Source: Cellulomonas dongxiuzhuiae
GTDB lineage: Bacteria; Actinomycetota; Actinomycetes; Actinomycetales; Cellulomonadaceae
DNA: 64,000 nucleotides
Reading direction: 5' to 3'
Assembly: GCF_018623035.1 (NCBI RefSeq)
Contig: NZ_CP076023.1
Coordinates: 2,976,001-3,040,000, forward strand
Part shown: one piece after another, positions 20,309-28,635 of the stretch
Layout: the number at the start of each line of letters is the position of its first letter
How positions within the stretch are numbered: position 1 is the first letter of the stretch
Translations under genes and position numbers: made by a program
The notes under the pieces: model-generated
What the model was told of the DNA's origin: nothing
The model's database searches: none
Seen by the model: the letters and a program-made list of their open reading frames with translations, nothing else

Positions 20309-21660
20309 CAGCGGTCCACCCCTCCCAGCACCGGGTCGATCGACGCGACGGCGACGACGACGTCGGCGATCTGCCCGCCCTCGCACATCATCGAGACGGC
20401 CTGCAGGTTGTTGAACGACGGGTCGCGGAAGTGCGCCCGGTACGGCTTGGTGCCGCCGTCGGAGACCAGGTGGACGCCCAGCTCGCCGCGCGGGTGCTCG
20501 ACGGTCTGGAAGACCTGGCCCGCCGGCACGCGGAAGCCCTCGGTGACCAGCTTGAAGTGGTGGATCAGGGCCTCCATGGAGGTACCCATGATCTCCTTGA
20601 TGTGGTCCAGCGAGTTGCCCATGCCGTCGGTCCCGATGGCGAGCTGCGCGGGCCACGCGATCTTCTTGTCGGCGACCATCACGGGCCCCGGCTTCGCGAG
20701 CCGCTCGAGGCACTGCTCGACGATCCGCATCGACTGGTAGCACTCCTCGATGCGCACCAGCAGGCGCGCCCACGAGTCGGCCGCGTCCTGCGTCGGGACG
20801 TCGAAGTCGTACGTCTCGTACCCGCAGTACGGGTCGGTCTTGCGCACGTCGTACGGCAGGCCGGTCGCGCGCAGCAGCGGACCCGTGACGCCCAGCGACA
20901 TGCAGGCCGCGAGGCTGAGCGCCCCGACGTCCTTCATGCGCGCCTGCAGGATGGGGTTGGCCAGCATGAGGTCCTCGAGCTGGCGGAAGTAGCCGCGGAC
21001 CGTGGTCATGGCCTCGCGCACCGAGTCGATGGCGCCCGGGGGCACGTCCTGCGCGACCCCGCCCGGGCGGATGTACGCGTGGTTCATGCGCAGGCCGGAG
21101 ATCAGCTCGAAGACCTTGAGGATCTCCTCGCGGGCCGTGAAGCCCAGGATCATGATCGTCGTCGCGCCGAGCTCGTTGCCGCCCGTCGCCAGGAAGACCA
21201 GGTGCGAGGAGATGCGGTTGAGCTCCATCATCAGCACGCGGATGACCGAGGCGCGCTCGGGCACGTCGTCGGTGATGCCGAGGAGCTTCTCCACCGCGAG
21301 GCAGTAGGCCGCCTCCTGGAACAGCGGGGCGACGTAGTCCATGCGGGTGCAGAACGTCACGCCCTGGGTCCAGGTGCGGTACTCCATGTTCTTCTCGATG
21401 CCCGTGTGGAGGTAGCCGATGCCAGCCCGGGCCTCGGTGACGGTCTCGCCGTCGATCTCGAGCATGAGGCGCAGCACGCCGTGCGTCGACGGGTGCTGCG
21501 GGCCCATGTTGACGACGATGCGCTCCTCGCCGAGGCGAGCGGCCTCCTCGGCGATGTCGGACCAGTCGCCGCCCGAGGCCTCGAACGAGGGCACGCCCTG
21601 CGTCTCGTCCAGCGGGACGTGGCGGGTCGCGTGGGGGGTCTGTGAGGTGGGAGCGGTCAT
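20308..21660 (-). CDS. nuoD: NADH-quinone oxidoreductase subunit D
   Basis: A 450-residue 49-kDa-type subunit that lines the quinone pocket with NuoB. The hallmark [23 protein letters not shown] lies near residues 50-70; its histidine and a later tyrosine contact the quinone headgroup in known structures. [15 protein letters not shown] and [10 protein letters not shown] are further family segments. The C-terminus ends [11 protein letters not shown], typical of the family. It overlaps nuoC and nuoE by one base each (TGATG). Confidence 0.97.
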   Translation of the reverse strand: MTAPTSQTPHATRHVPLDETQGVPSFEASGGDWSDIAEEAARLGEERIVVNMGPQHPSTHGVLRLMLEIDGETVTEARAGIGYLHTGIEKNMEYRTWTQGVTFCTRMDYVAPLFQEAAYCLAVEKLLGITDDVPERASVIRVLMMELNRISSHLVFLATGGNELGATTIMILGFTAREEILKVFELISGLRMNHAYIRPGGVAQDVPPGAIDSVREAMTTVRGYFRQLEDLMLANPILQARMKDVGALSLAACMSLGVTGPLLRATGLPYDVRKTDPYCGYETYDFDVPTQDAADSWARLLVRIEECYQSMRIVEQCLERLAKPGPVMVADKKIAWPAQLAIGTDGMGNSLDHIKEIMGTSMEALIHHFKLVTEGFRVPAGQVFQTVEHPRGELGVHLVSDGGTKPYRAHFRDPSFNNLQAVSMMCEGGQIADVVVAVASIDPVLGGVDR

Positions 21661-22613
21661 CAGCTGTACGACCTCCGCTGGTCCGGGGGCGGGATGGTCG
21701 CGCCCTTGTACTCGACCGGGATCCCGCCGAGGGGGTAGTCCTTGCGCTGCGGGTGGCCCGGCCAGTCGTCGGGCATCTCGATGCGCGCCAGGCCGGGGTG
21801 GCCGTCGAACACGATCCCGAAGAAGTCCCAGGTCTCGCGCTCGTGCCAGTCGTTGGCGGGGTAGACCGCCACGGTCGAGGGGATGTGGGGGTCGCCCTCG
21901 GGTGCCGCGACCTCGAGCCGCAGGCGGCGGCCGTGGGTCACCGACACCACGTGGTACACCGCGTGCAGCTCGCGTCCGGCGTCGTGCGGGAAGTGGACCC
22001 CGGAGACCCCGAGCGAGAGCTCGAAGCGCAGGTCGGGGTCGTCGCGCAGCGCCTGGACGACCTCGACGAGGTGCTCGCGCGCGACCTCCAGCGTGAGCTC
22101 GCCGCGGTCGACCACGACGGCCTCGACCGCGTGCGCGAAGCCGGTGCCGGACTCGTCGAGGACCTCGGTGAGGACGTCGACGACCTCGTCGAACCAGCCG
22201 CCGTACGGACGCTCGCTGGGGCCGGGCATCGCGACGGTCCGCACGAGACCGCCGAAGCCCGAGGTGTCGCCCGTGCCGGCCACACCGAACATGCCGGTGC
22301 GGACGTCGACGATGTCGAGGGGCGTGCGCGGGCCCGTCGGGTCGGGACCCGCCGGGAGGTTCTGGGACCCCGCCTCGAGGGCTGCCGCGCTCGTGCGCTG
22401 CGTCCCGGCCGGTGCGGGCTCGCCCGGCTTGACCGCGGCCGACGCGTCCGCCTTCTCGGCGGTGGGCTTGGTGCCCTCGGTCGGCCGGTCGGCCGCGGGG
22501 GACGTCGCGTCCTCGGGCGGCGTCGACACCGCGGCGGGCTTGGTGCCCGTCGTGGGGTCCGTGCCCTCGCCCGGCGTCGCGTCCTGCTCGGGCTGCGTGC
22601 CCTCGTCGCTCAT
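21660..22613 (-). CDS. nuoC: NADH-quinone oxidoreductase subunit C, with disordered N-terminus
   Basis: A 317-residue 30-kDa-type subunit. The conserved core is in the C-terminal half: [47 protein letters not shown]. The first 90 residues are rich in Thr, Pro, Glu and Ala with repeated GTKP/GTDP-like motifs and are probably disordered; M. tuberculosis and E. coli forms are arranged differently. The ATG overlaps the nuoB stop (ATGA), which fixes the start and shows the extension is real coding sequence. Confidence 0.95.
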   Translation of the reverse strand: MSDEGTQPEQDATPGEGTDPTTGTKPAAVSTPPEDATSPAADRPTEGTKPTAEKADASAAVKPGEPAPAGTQRTSAAALEAGSQNLPAGPDPTGPRTPLDIVDVRTGMFGVAGTGDTSGFGGLVRTVAMPGPSERPYGGWFDEVVDVLTEVLDESGTGFAHAVEAVVVDRGELTLEVAREHLVEVVQALRDDPDLRFELSLGVSGVHFPHDAGRELHAVYHVVSVTHGRRLRLEVAAPEGDPHIPSTVAVYPANDWHERETWDFFGIVFDGHPGLARIEMPDDWPGHPQRKDYPLGGIPVEYKGATIPPPDQRRSYS

Positions 22614-23161
22614 CGCAGCAGTCCCGTCATGTGCGACGTGGGGGTCGCGGCCATCGCGGCCTCCTGCGCCTTGCGCGCGGCCTCCTGGCGGTTGACGCCC
22701 AGCGGCTGGTCCTGGATCTGCTGGTGGAGCGCGAGGATCGCGTGCAGCAGCATCTCGGGGCGCGGCGGGCAGCCGGGCAGGTAGATGTCCACGGGGACGA
22801 TGTGGTCGACCCCCTGCACGATCGCGTAGTTGTTGAACATGCCGCCGGACGACGCGCACACGCCCATCGACAGCACCCACTTGGGGCCGGCCATCTGGTC
22901 GTAGACCTGGCGGACGACGGGCGCCATCTTCTGGCTCACGCGGCCGGCCACGATCATGAGGTCGGACTGGCGCGGCGACGCGCGGAAGACCTCCATGCCG
23001 AAGCGGGAGATGTCGAACCGGCTCGTGCCGGCCGCCATCATCTCGATCGCGCAGCACGCGAGCCCGAACGTGACGGGCCACAGCGAGGCCTTGCGGAAGT
23101 AGCCGACGAGGTCCTCGACCGTCGTCAGCAGGAAGCCCGAGGGCGCTTCCTCGATGCCCAT
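22610..23161 (-). CDS. nuoB: NADH-quinone oxidoreductase subunit B (cluster N2)
   Basis: A 183-residue subunit that holds N2, the last 4Fe-4S cluster before quinone. The adjacent cysteines are in [12 protein letters not shown]; the other ligands are a cysteine in [10 protein letters not shown] and one in [11 protein letters not shown]. The N-terminal amphipathic stretch touches the membrane in known structures. Length is normal for the family. It is followed after a 4-base overlap by nuoC and separated from nuoA by 75 bases. Confidence 0.97.
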   Translation of the reverse strand: MGIEEAPSGFLLTTVEDLVGYFRKASLWPVTFGLACCAIEMMAAGTSRFDISRFGMEVFRASPRQSDLMIVAGRVSQKMAPVVRQVYDQMAGPKWVLSMGVCASSGGMFNNYAIVQGVDHIVPVDIYLPGCPPRPEMLLHAILALHQQIQDQPLGVNRQEAARKAQEAAMAATPTSHMTGLLR

Positions 23162-23236
23162 GTCAGCTCCTCCTCGAAGTCGGTCGGCTGCGCGTCGTGG
23201 CAGCGGTGGGGCCCGGTCGTGCGGGTCCGTGCACGG

Positions 23237-23599
23237 TCAGTCCCACTCCAGGCCGCCGCGCTTCCACTCGTAGACGAACGGCACCGTGATGATCAGCAGG
23301 AACGCCATCATCGCCACGAGGCCGAACGTCGCGAGCTCCGCGAATCCGACGGCCCAGGGGTAGAGGAAGACGACCTCGATGTCGAAGATGATGAAGGTCA
23401 TCGCGACCAGGTAGTACTTGATCGGGAAGCGCCCGCCGCCGATGGCGTGGGGCGTGGGCTCGATGCCGCACTCGTAGGCCTCGAGCTTCGCGCGGTTGTA
23501 CCGCTTGGGTCCGAGGATCGCGCTCGCGCCGACCCCACCGAGGGCGAGGACGGCCGCGATCCCGATCATCACCAGGAGCGGGACGTACGGGTTGCTCAT
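23237..23599 (-). CDS. nuoA: NADH-quinone oxidoreductase subunit A
   Basis: A 120-residue three-helix membrane subunit and the first gene of the nuo run. The conserved loop KLEAYECGIEPT contains the cysteine that changes exposure between active and resting enzyme; IKYYLVAMTFIIFDIEVVFLYPWAV is helix 2 with its conserved acidic residues. GAGGAGGA lies upstream of the ATG. Only 69 bases separate it from the menJ stop on the same strand, and no obvious promoter was seen in that gap, so menJ and nuo may be cotranscribed. Confidence 0.97.
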   Translation of the reverse strand: MSNPYVPLLVMIGIAAVLALGGVGASAILGPKRYNRAKLEAYECGIEPTPHAIGGGRFPIKYYLVAMTFIIFDIEVVFLYPWAVGFAELATFGLVAMMAFLLIITVPFVYEWKRGGLEWD

Positions 23600-23668
23600 C
23601 GAGCGGTCCTCCTCGTCGAAGACGTCCGGCCGGGCCGGCCCTGCGTCGCGTTGGTCATGCTCGCTGCC

Positions 23669-24970
23669 TCAGGCATCCGGCGCCAGCCGGGCGAGCGCGG
23701 AGATGACGCGGTCGACCACGTCGCCGCCGCGAGGTTCGTAGGAGTCGGACAGCAGCTTGAGCACGAACTTCATGAGCAGCGGGCGCGGCAGCCCGTAGCG
23801 CGTGCACAGGTGCATGACCTGGGGGTGCTCGATGAGGCGCACGAACACCCGGCCGAGCGTGTAGTACCCGCCGAGGTCGTCCTTCATGCGCTGCTGGTAC
23901 GTCGCGAGCGCCCGTTCCCGGCCGGCGGCCGAACCGCGCGCCAGACCCTGCGCGATCGCGTCCGCCGCGACCCTACCGGCCTGCAGCCCGTAGGCGATGC
24001 CCTCGCCGTTGAAGGGGCTGATCATGCCCGCGGAGTCGCCCGCGAGCAGGAGGCCGTCGGCGTACAGCGGGCCGCGGTTGAAGCCCATCGGGAGCGCCGC
24101 ACCGCGCACGGGCGCGACCTGGTTGTCGGGCGTGAACTCCCACTCGCGCGGCGCGTTGGCCATCCAGCGGGAGAAGAGGTCCTTGTAGTCGACCTTGGTC
24201 GCCGCGGCGGTGGAGCTCACCGAGCCCAGGCCGACGTTCGCGGTGCCGTCGCCGAGCGAGAAGATCCAGCCGTACCCGGGCATGAGGTTCGAGGCCCCGG
24301 GCGCACCGTCCCACAGCTCGAGGTGCGACTCCATCCACGGGTCGTCGTGGCGCGGGGTGCGGAAGTACGTGCGGACCGCGACGCCCATCGGGCGGTCGTC
24401 GCGCTTCACGCGTCCGACGGCGGTCGCGAGCCGCGCGGAGACGCCGTCGGCGGCGATGACGACGGGTGCGCGGTACTCGACCTCGGCACCCGCGTCCACG
24501 GTGCGCCGACCGTCGGCCGCGACGGGCCGCGCCCGCACACCGACGACGCGGCCGGTGCGCTCGTCACGCACGGGCGCCGTGACCGACGTGCCCTCGAGGA
24601 GCTTGGCGCCCGCGGCGCGGGCGTGCTCGGCGAGCGTCTGGTCGAAGGACGTGCGTGCGCGGGCCAGGCCGTAGGACGGGTAGCTCGACAGCTCGGGCCA
24701 CGGCAGCTCGATCCGGTGGCCGCCGCCGATGACGCGCAGGCCCGCGTTGCGGATCCAGCCGTCCTGCTCGCGGATCGGCACACCCATGCGCACCAGCTCG
24801 GCGACCGCACGCGGGGTCAGGCCGTCGCCGCAGATCTTGTCGCGCGGGAACGTCGCCTTCTCCAGCAGGAGGACGTCGAGCCCCGCGGCCGCGCAGTGGT
24901 AGGCGGCGGAGGACCCTGCCGGACCGGCGCCGACGACGATGACGTCCGCGTCATCGACCGCTCCGACCAC
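23669..24970 (-). CDS. menJ: MenJ-like menaquinone side-chain reductase (geranylgeranyl reductase family)
   Basis: A 433-residue flavoprotein that saturates one or more isoprene units, in this setting most likely of the menaquinone tail, as shown for mycobacterial MenJ. VIVVGAGPAGSSAAYHC at residues 10-26 binds FAD, KICGDGLTPRAV is the family's conserved loop, and LLAGDSAGMISPFNGEGIAYGL near residue 290 is the second FAD contact. The GTG start has a GGGGTGG ribosome site. It heads the nuo strand block, 69 bases before nuoA, and a near-consensus Rex operator lies 15-30 bases upstream of the start. Plant-type chlorophyll or archaeal lipid roles are unlikely here because all neighbours are quinone genes. 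Confidence 0.92.
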   Translation of the reverse strand: MVGAVDDADVIVVGAGPAGSSAAYHCAAAGLDVLLLEKATFPRDKICGDGLTPRAVAELVRMGVPIREQDGWIRNAGLRVIGGGHRIELPWPELSSYPSYGLARARTSFDQTLAEHARAAGAKLLEGTSVTAPVRDERTGRVVGVRARPVAADGRRTVDAGAEVEYRAPVVIAADGVSARLATAVGRVKRDDRPMGVAVRTYFRTPRHDDPWMESHLELWDGAPGASNLMPGYGWIFSLGDGTANVGLGSVSSTAAATKVDYKDLFSRWMANAPREWEFTPDNQVAPVRGAALPMGFNRGPLYADGLLLAGDSAGMISPFNGEGIAYGLQAGRVAADAIAQGLARGSAAGRERALATYQQRMKDDLGGYYTLGRVFVRLIEHPQVMHLCTRYGLPRPLLMKFVLKLLSDSYEPRGGDVVDRVISALARLAPDA

Positions 24971-24984
24971 CGTGCCACCCCACT

Positions 24985-25000
24985 TGTGACGTTGTTCACG
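24985..25000 (-). promoter_or_regulatory. Candidate Rex operator ahead of menJ-nuo
   Basis: The plus-strand sequence TGTGACGTTGTTCACG matches 10 of the 13 fixed positions of the actinobacterial Rex site TGTGAACNNNTTCACA, including both GTGA and TCAC half-sites. It lies just downstream of the -10 of the menJ promoter and 15 bases before the start codon, where a bound repressor would block transcription. Rex itself is encoded at 45357-46106. Confidence 0.65.
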
Positions 25001-25013
25001 TGCAACCCCGGCG

Positions 25014-25042
25014 AGTGTAACCAGCGCCTCGGAGCCTGTCTG
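25014..25042 (-). promoter_or_regulatory. Promoter of menJ (and probably nuo)
   Basis: On the minus strand CAGACA (25042-25037) and TACACT (25019-25014) are separated by 17 bases. The predicted start of transcription is about 37 bases upstream of the menJ start codon and about ten bases before the Rex-like operator. Confidence 0.55.
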
Positions 25043-25230
25043 CGAAGGCTTGGCTTACCTCAGCCGCGGCCCGGGCCGAACGTCCCGGGGACGCACGGCC
25101 ACCAGCGCCGCCGACCACCTCGCGACGCCGTACGTCCGCGCACCGCGGGACGCGCCGTGCTCATCCTGCCCCCGCCCCGCGAGGCCCCCCGACGGGGGTG
25201 GTGCACCGCACGGTCGCCCGCCCGGCGGGG

Positions 25231-25923
25231 TCAGGGACGGGTCGCGCGGTGCAGGGCGACGATCCCGCCGGAGAGGTTGCGGAAGGCCACCTTGTCCCAC
25301 CCGGCGTCCCGCACCAGGAGGCCGAGCTCGCGCTGGTCGGGCCAGCTGCGGATGGACTCGGCGAGGTACACGTAGGCGTCCGGCTCCTTGGACACCGCGC
25401 GCGCCACGGGCGGCAGGGCGCGCATGAGGTAGTTCGTGTAGACCGTGCGGAACGGCGCGAACGTCGGCCGGGAGAACTCGCACACGACCATGCGCCCCCC
25501 CGGGCGCGTGACGCGCAGCAGCTCGCGCAGCGCCGCGTCGACGTCGGAGACGTTGCGCAGGCCGAACGACATCGTCACGGCGTCGAAGGACTCGTCGGCG
25601 AACGGCAGGTGCAGCGCGTCACCCGCCACGAACGGCAGGTCGGGGCGGCGGCGCCGGCCGACGCGCAGCATGCCCGTCGACAGGTCGCACGGCACGACGT
25701 GCACACCCGCGTCGGCGAGCGGCTCGCTCGACGTCCCCGTGCCGGCGGCGAGGTCGAGCACCGTCTCGCCGCGCTCGGCGCCGAGCGCGGCGAGCGTGGC
25801 CCTGCGCCACGCCCGGTCCTGCCCGAGGGAGATGACGTCGTTCGTGAGGTCGTACCGGTGCGCGACCGCGTCGAACATGGCGGCGACGTCGCGGGGGTCC
25901 TTGTCGAGGGCGGCGCGAGGCAT
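25231..25923 (-). CDS. menG: Demethylmenaquinone methyltransferase
   Basis: A 230-residue SAM-dependent methyltransferase of the UbiE/MenG family, catalysing the last ring methylation to menaquinone. Class-I motifs: [15 protein letters not shown] near residue 55 (SAM binding), [20 protein letters not shown] near 115, and [19 protein letters not shown] near 140, with NVSD and EFSRP typical of the family. The start at [10 protein letters not shown] was chosen because the family begins a few residues before [16 protein letters not shown]; a longer frame adds only non-conserved sequence. Divergent from the TRM11-like gene. A 260-base gap containing the menJ promoter follows its stop. Confidence 0.95.
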   Translation of the reverse strand: MPRAALDKDPRDVAAMFDAVAHRYDLTNDVISLGQDRAWRRATLAALGAERGETVLDLAAGTGTSSEPLADAGVHVVPCDLSTGMLRVGRRRRPDLPFVAGDALHLPFADESFDAVTMSFGLRNVSDVDAALRELLRVTRPGGRMVVCEFSRPTFAPFRTVYTNYLMRALPPVARAVSKEPDAYVYLAESIRSWPDQRELGLLVRDAGWDKVAFRNLSGGIVALHRATRP

Positions 25924-26036
25924 GCGCCCATGGTCGCAGGTCCGCGCCGCGGGCCGCGCACCGTGCTCGGGTAGCGTGCGCCGTGGGCCCGGCGTCGGCC
26001 GGGCCGCAGAGCCGACCCCCGGGGGCGTCACCACCC

Positions 26037-27086
26037 ATGCCGCAGTACGCGATCCTCGTCCAGCCCTCGGCGAACCGGGTCTACTCGCAGCAGGCCGCGC
26101 GTCTCGTGCGCAACGAGCTGCTCGCCCTCGACGAGCTGCTCCTCGACGGCCGCGTCGGAGCGCGTGGTGGGCCCGTCGAGCGCACGATCGGCGGTGTCCC
26201 GTACCTCGTCGTCGACGCGCCGGACCTCGCGGCCGACGACCTGCGCGTGGTCGCCAACCTGTCCTCGCTGTTCGCGCTGTTCGAGCTGCGGGACGACGGC
26301 GCGCTGCTGCCCGTCGACCTGCAGCGGCTCGACCGCTACGACGACGACCTCCTGACGATCCTCAAGTACGTGGGCAAGACGAACGAGCAGCTCACGCGGC
26401 TCCTGCTCAACCTCACCGCGGCGGCCGCGCTGCCGCTCGACGGCTTCCTCGGCTCGCGCGTGCGCGTCCTCGACCCGGTGTGCGGGCGCGGGACGACGCT
26501 CAACCAGGCGCTCATGTACGGCTGGGACGCGTACGGCGTCGACGTCGACCGCCGCGACGTCGAGGCCTACACGGCGTTCGCGGCGCGGTGGTTGCAGGAC
26601 AAGCGGCTCAAGCACCGGTCGAGCTCGAGCCGCGTCCGGGTCGCCGGCGCCAAGCTGGGGCGACGCACGACCTTCGAGCTCGCCGCGACCAAGGACGAGT
26701 ACCGGGCGGGCGACGTGCAGACGCTCGAGATCACCCAGGGCGACACGCTCGACACCGACCGGATGTACCGCGCCGGGTTCTTCGACGTCGTCGTCGCGGA
26801 CGCCCCGTACGGCATCCAGCACGGCTCGGTAACGGGCCCGCGCACACCGTCGCGCTCGCCGCGCGACCTGCTGACCGACGCGATCCCCGTGTGGACGCGC
26901 GTGCTGCGCCGCGGCGGGGCGATGGGCCTGGCGTGGAACACCAAGGTGCTGCCCCGCGAGGACCTCGTCGCGATGCTCGAGGACGCCGGGCTCGAGCCGC
27001 TGGAGGACGCCCCGTTCCTGGGGCTCTCCCACCGCGTCGACCAGGCGATCGAGCGCGACGTCGTCGTGGCGCGCAAGCCCCGCTGA
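26037..27086 (+). CDS. TRM11-like SAM-dependent methyltransferase
   Basis: A 349-residue protein. The N-terminal half ([17 protein letters not shown]...) is conserved in a group of actinobacterial proteins related to TRM11/THUMP RNA methyltransferases; the C-terminal half is a class-I methyltransferase with [15 protein letters not shown] near residue 145 and [10 protein letters not shown] near 255 (the DxPY catalytic motif that favours base N-methylation). It probably methylates tRNA or another nucleic acid; the target is unknown. The ATG at 26037 matches where homologues begin. An alternative GTG at 25983, five bases after TAGCGT (25972-25977), would add 18 low-complexity residues in a leaderless message. 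Confidence 0.82.
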   Translation: MPQYAILVQPSANRVYSQQAARLVRNELLALDELLLDGRVGARGGPVERTIGGVPYLVVDAPDLAADDLRVVANLSSLFALFELRDDGALLPVDLQRLDRYDDDLLTILKYVGKTNEQLTRLLLNLTAAAALPLDGFLGSRVRVLDPVCGRGTTLNQALMYGWDAYGVDVDRRDVEAYTAFAARWLQDKRLKHRSSSSRVRVAGAKLGRRTTFELAATKDEYRAGDVQTLEITQGDTLDTDRMYRAGFFDVVVADAPYGIQHGSVTGPRTPSRSPRDLLTDAIPVWTRVLRRGGAMGLAWNTKVLPREDLVAMLEDAGLEPLEDAPFLGLSHRVDQAIERDVVVARKPR

Positions 27087-27145
27087 AGCCTGGGCTGAGA
27101 CGAGCGTCGCACGCCGCTCGACGCGGTCGGCGCCCGTCGAGGGCC

Positions 27146-27151
27146 TACCCT
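27146..27151 (+). promoter_or_regulatory. -10 element of menF
   Basis: TACCCT ends eight bases before the ATG at 27160, leaving almost no leader and no room for a ribosome site. Confidence 0.4.
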
Positions 27152-27159
27152 GGGCGGCG

Positions 27160-28485
27160 ATGAGCACGTCGCCGAGCACCCCCGTCACCGGTGGCGTCCC
27201 CCGCCCCCTGGTGGTCCGCACCGTCCCGTGCGACCTGCCCGCGGGCGCCGTGCCGGACGCCGACGACCTGCTGGACCTCCTGGGTCCCGACGCCCCGCTC
27301 GCATGGGTGCGCCGCGGCGACGGGCTCGTGGCGTGGGGCGAGGCCGCCCGCATCGAGGTGCACGGCGCCGACCGGTTTGCCGACGCCGAGCGGGCCTGGC
27401 GGCAGCTCCTGGAGCACGCGATCGTCCGCGACGAGGTGCGGCTGCCCGGCACGGGGCCGATCGCGTTCGGGTCCTTCGCGTTCGACGACGACTCCCCCGC
27501 GGGCGGCGTGGTCGTCGTGCCGCGCGTCGTCGTGGGACGACGCGACGGACGCGCGTGGCTGACGACCCTGAGCGCGCCGGGCGAGCTCGGTCCCCTGCCT
27601 CGCCTGCGCGACGTCGCGCCGCGGCACGTCCCGCCGGCCGCACCCGGCGAGGTCACCTACACCGACGGCGCGGTCGACGCCGAGAGCTGGCTCGACGTGG
27701 TCGCGCGCGGCGTCGCCGCGATCCGCTCGGGCGAGGTCGAGAAGGTCGTGCTCGCGCGCGACGTGCACGCGCGCACGCAGCACCCGCTGGACGTGCGCTG
27801 GGCGCTGCACCGGCTCGCCGACCGGTACCGGTCGTGCTGGACCTTCAGCGTGGACGGCATGATCGGGGCGACGCCCGAGCTGCTGGTCCGCTCGGAGCGG
27901 GGGCTCGTCACGTCCCGCGTGCTCGCCGGCACGATCCGGCGCACGGGCGACGACGACGCCGACATGGGTCGCGCCGCGATCCTCGCGCACTCGTCGAAGG
28001 ACCTCGAGGAGCACGAGTACGCCGTGACGTCGGTCGCGCGGGCGCTCGCGCCGTTCTGCTCGTCGTCCAACGTGCCCGACCTGCCGTTCGTCCTGCCGCT
28101 GCCCAACGTCCTGCACCTCGCGTCCGACGTCACGGGCGTCCTGACGGCACCGCAGGGCGACGACGCGCACCCCTCGTCCCTGGCACTGGCCGCCGCGCTG
28201 CACCCGACGGCGGCGGTGTGCGGCACCCCCACGCAGGCCGCACGCGCTCTCATCACCCGCATCGAGGGCATGGACCGCGGTCGGTACGCCGGCCCGGTCG
28301 GCTGGTTCGGCGCGGACGGCGACGGCGAGTGGGGCATCGCGCTGCGCTGCGCGGAGGTCGACCGCGACGACCCCCGCCGGCTGCGCCTGTTCGCCGGCTG
28401 CGGCGTCGTCGCCGCGTCCGACCCCGCCGCCGAGCTGGCGGAGTCGCGCGCGAAGCTCGACCCCATGCGGCACGCGCTGTCCTGA
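27160..28485 (+). CDS. menF: Isochorismate synthase (menaquinone branch)
   Basis: A 441-residue chorismate-utilising enzyme that converts chorismate to isochorismate, the entry step of menaquinone synthesis. Family segments: SGEVEKVVLARDVHA near residue 195 (catalytic lysine region), EEHEYAVTSVARAL near 285, HPTAAVCGTP near 350, and GRYAGPVGWFGADGDGEWGIALRCAE near 370 to 395 with the Mg-binding glutamates. The setting among men genes favours the MenF role over a siderophore EntC role. Transcription converges with htrA, and two hairpins lie between the two genes. Confidence 0.93.
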   Translation: MSTSPSTPVTGGVPRPLVVRTVPCDLPAGAVPDADDLLDLLGPDAPLAWVRRGDGLVAWGEAARIEVHGADRFADAERAWRQLLEHAIVRDEVRLPGTGPIAFGSFAFDDDSPAGGVVVVPRVVVGRRDGRAWLTTLSAPGELGPLPRLRDVAPRHVPPAAPGEVTYTDGAVDAESWLDVVARGVAAIRSGEVEKVVLARDVHARTQHPLDVRWALHRLADRYRSCWTFSVDGMIGATPELLVRSERGLVTSRVLAGTIRRTGDDDADMGRAAILAHSSKDLEEHEYAVTSVARALAPFCSSSNVPDLPFVLPLPNVLHLASDVTGVLTAPQGDDAHPSSLALAAALHPTAAVCGTPTQAARALITRIEGMDRGRYAGPVGWFGADGDGEWGIALRCAEVDRDDPRRLRLFAGCGVVAASDPAAELAESRAKLDPMRHALS

Positions 28486-28528
28486 GGCCCCGCGGCCGGT
28501 CCTGCCCCCGTGCGCCAGGGTGCACGAG

Positions 28529-28566
28529 GGCCCGCCGCGGGAGGGGGGGTGCCCACGGCGGGCCCG
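28529..28566. terminator. Hairpin between menF and htrA (first)
   Basis: A 10-bp perfect inverted repeat (28529-28538 with 28557-28566) around an 18-base G-rich loop, 43 bases after the menF stop. Confidence 0.6.
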
Positions 28567-28596
28567 TGCCTGCACCGCGCGCGACGGCGCGGTGCT

Positions 28597-28626
28597 CGGG
28601 CGCGGCCCCCGTGGGGGCCGCGCCCG
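28597..28626. terminator. Hairpin between menF and htrA (second)
   Basis: Positions 28597-28610 and 28613-28626 pair perfectly (14 bp, very tight loop). It lies 10 bases beyond the htrA stop, so it can end transcription from both sides. Confidence 0.75.
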
Positions 28627-28635
28627 GGTCTGTCG

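Noticed and set aside
25983-26036. Longer leaderless start for the TRM11-like gene
   Set aside because: TAGCGT lies five bases before this GTG, but the added 18 residues are low-complexity and homologues begin near [11 protein letters not shown]; kept as an alternative only.
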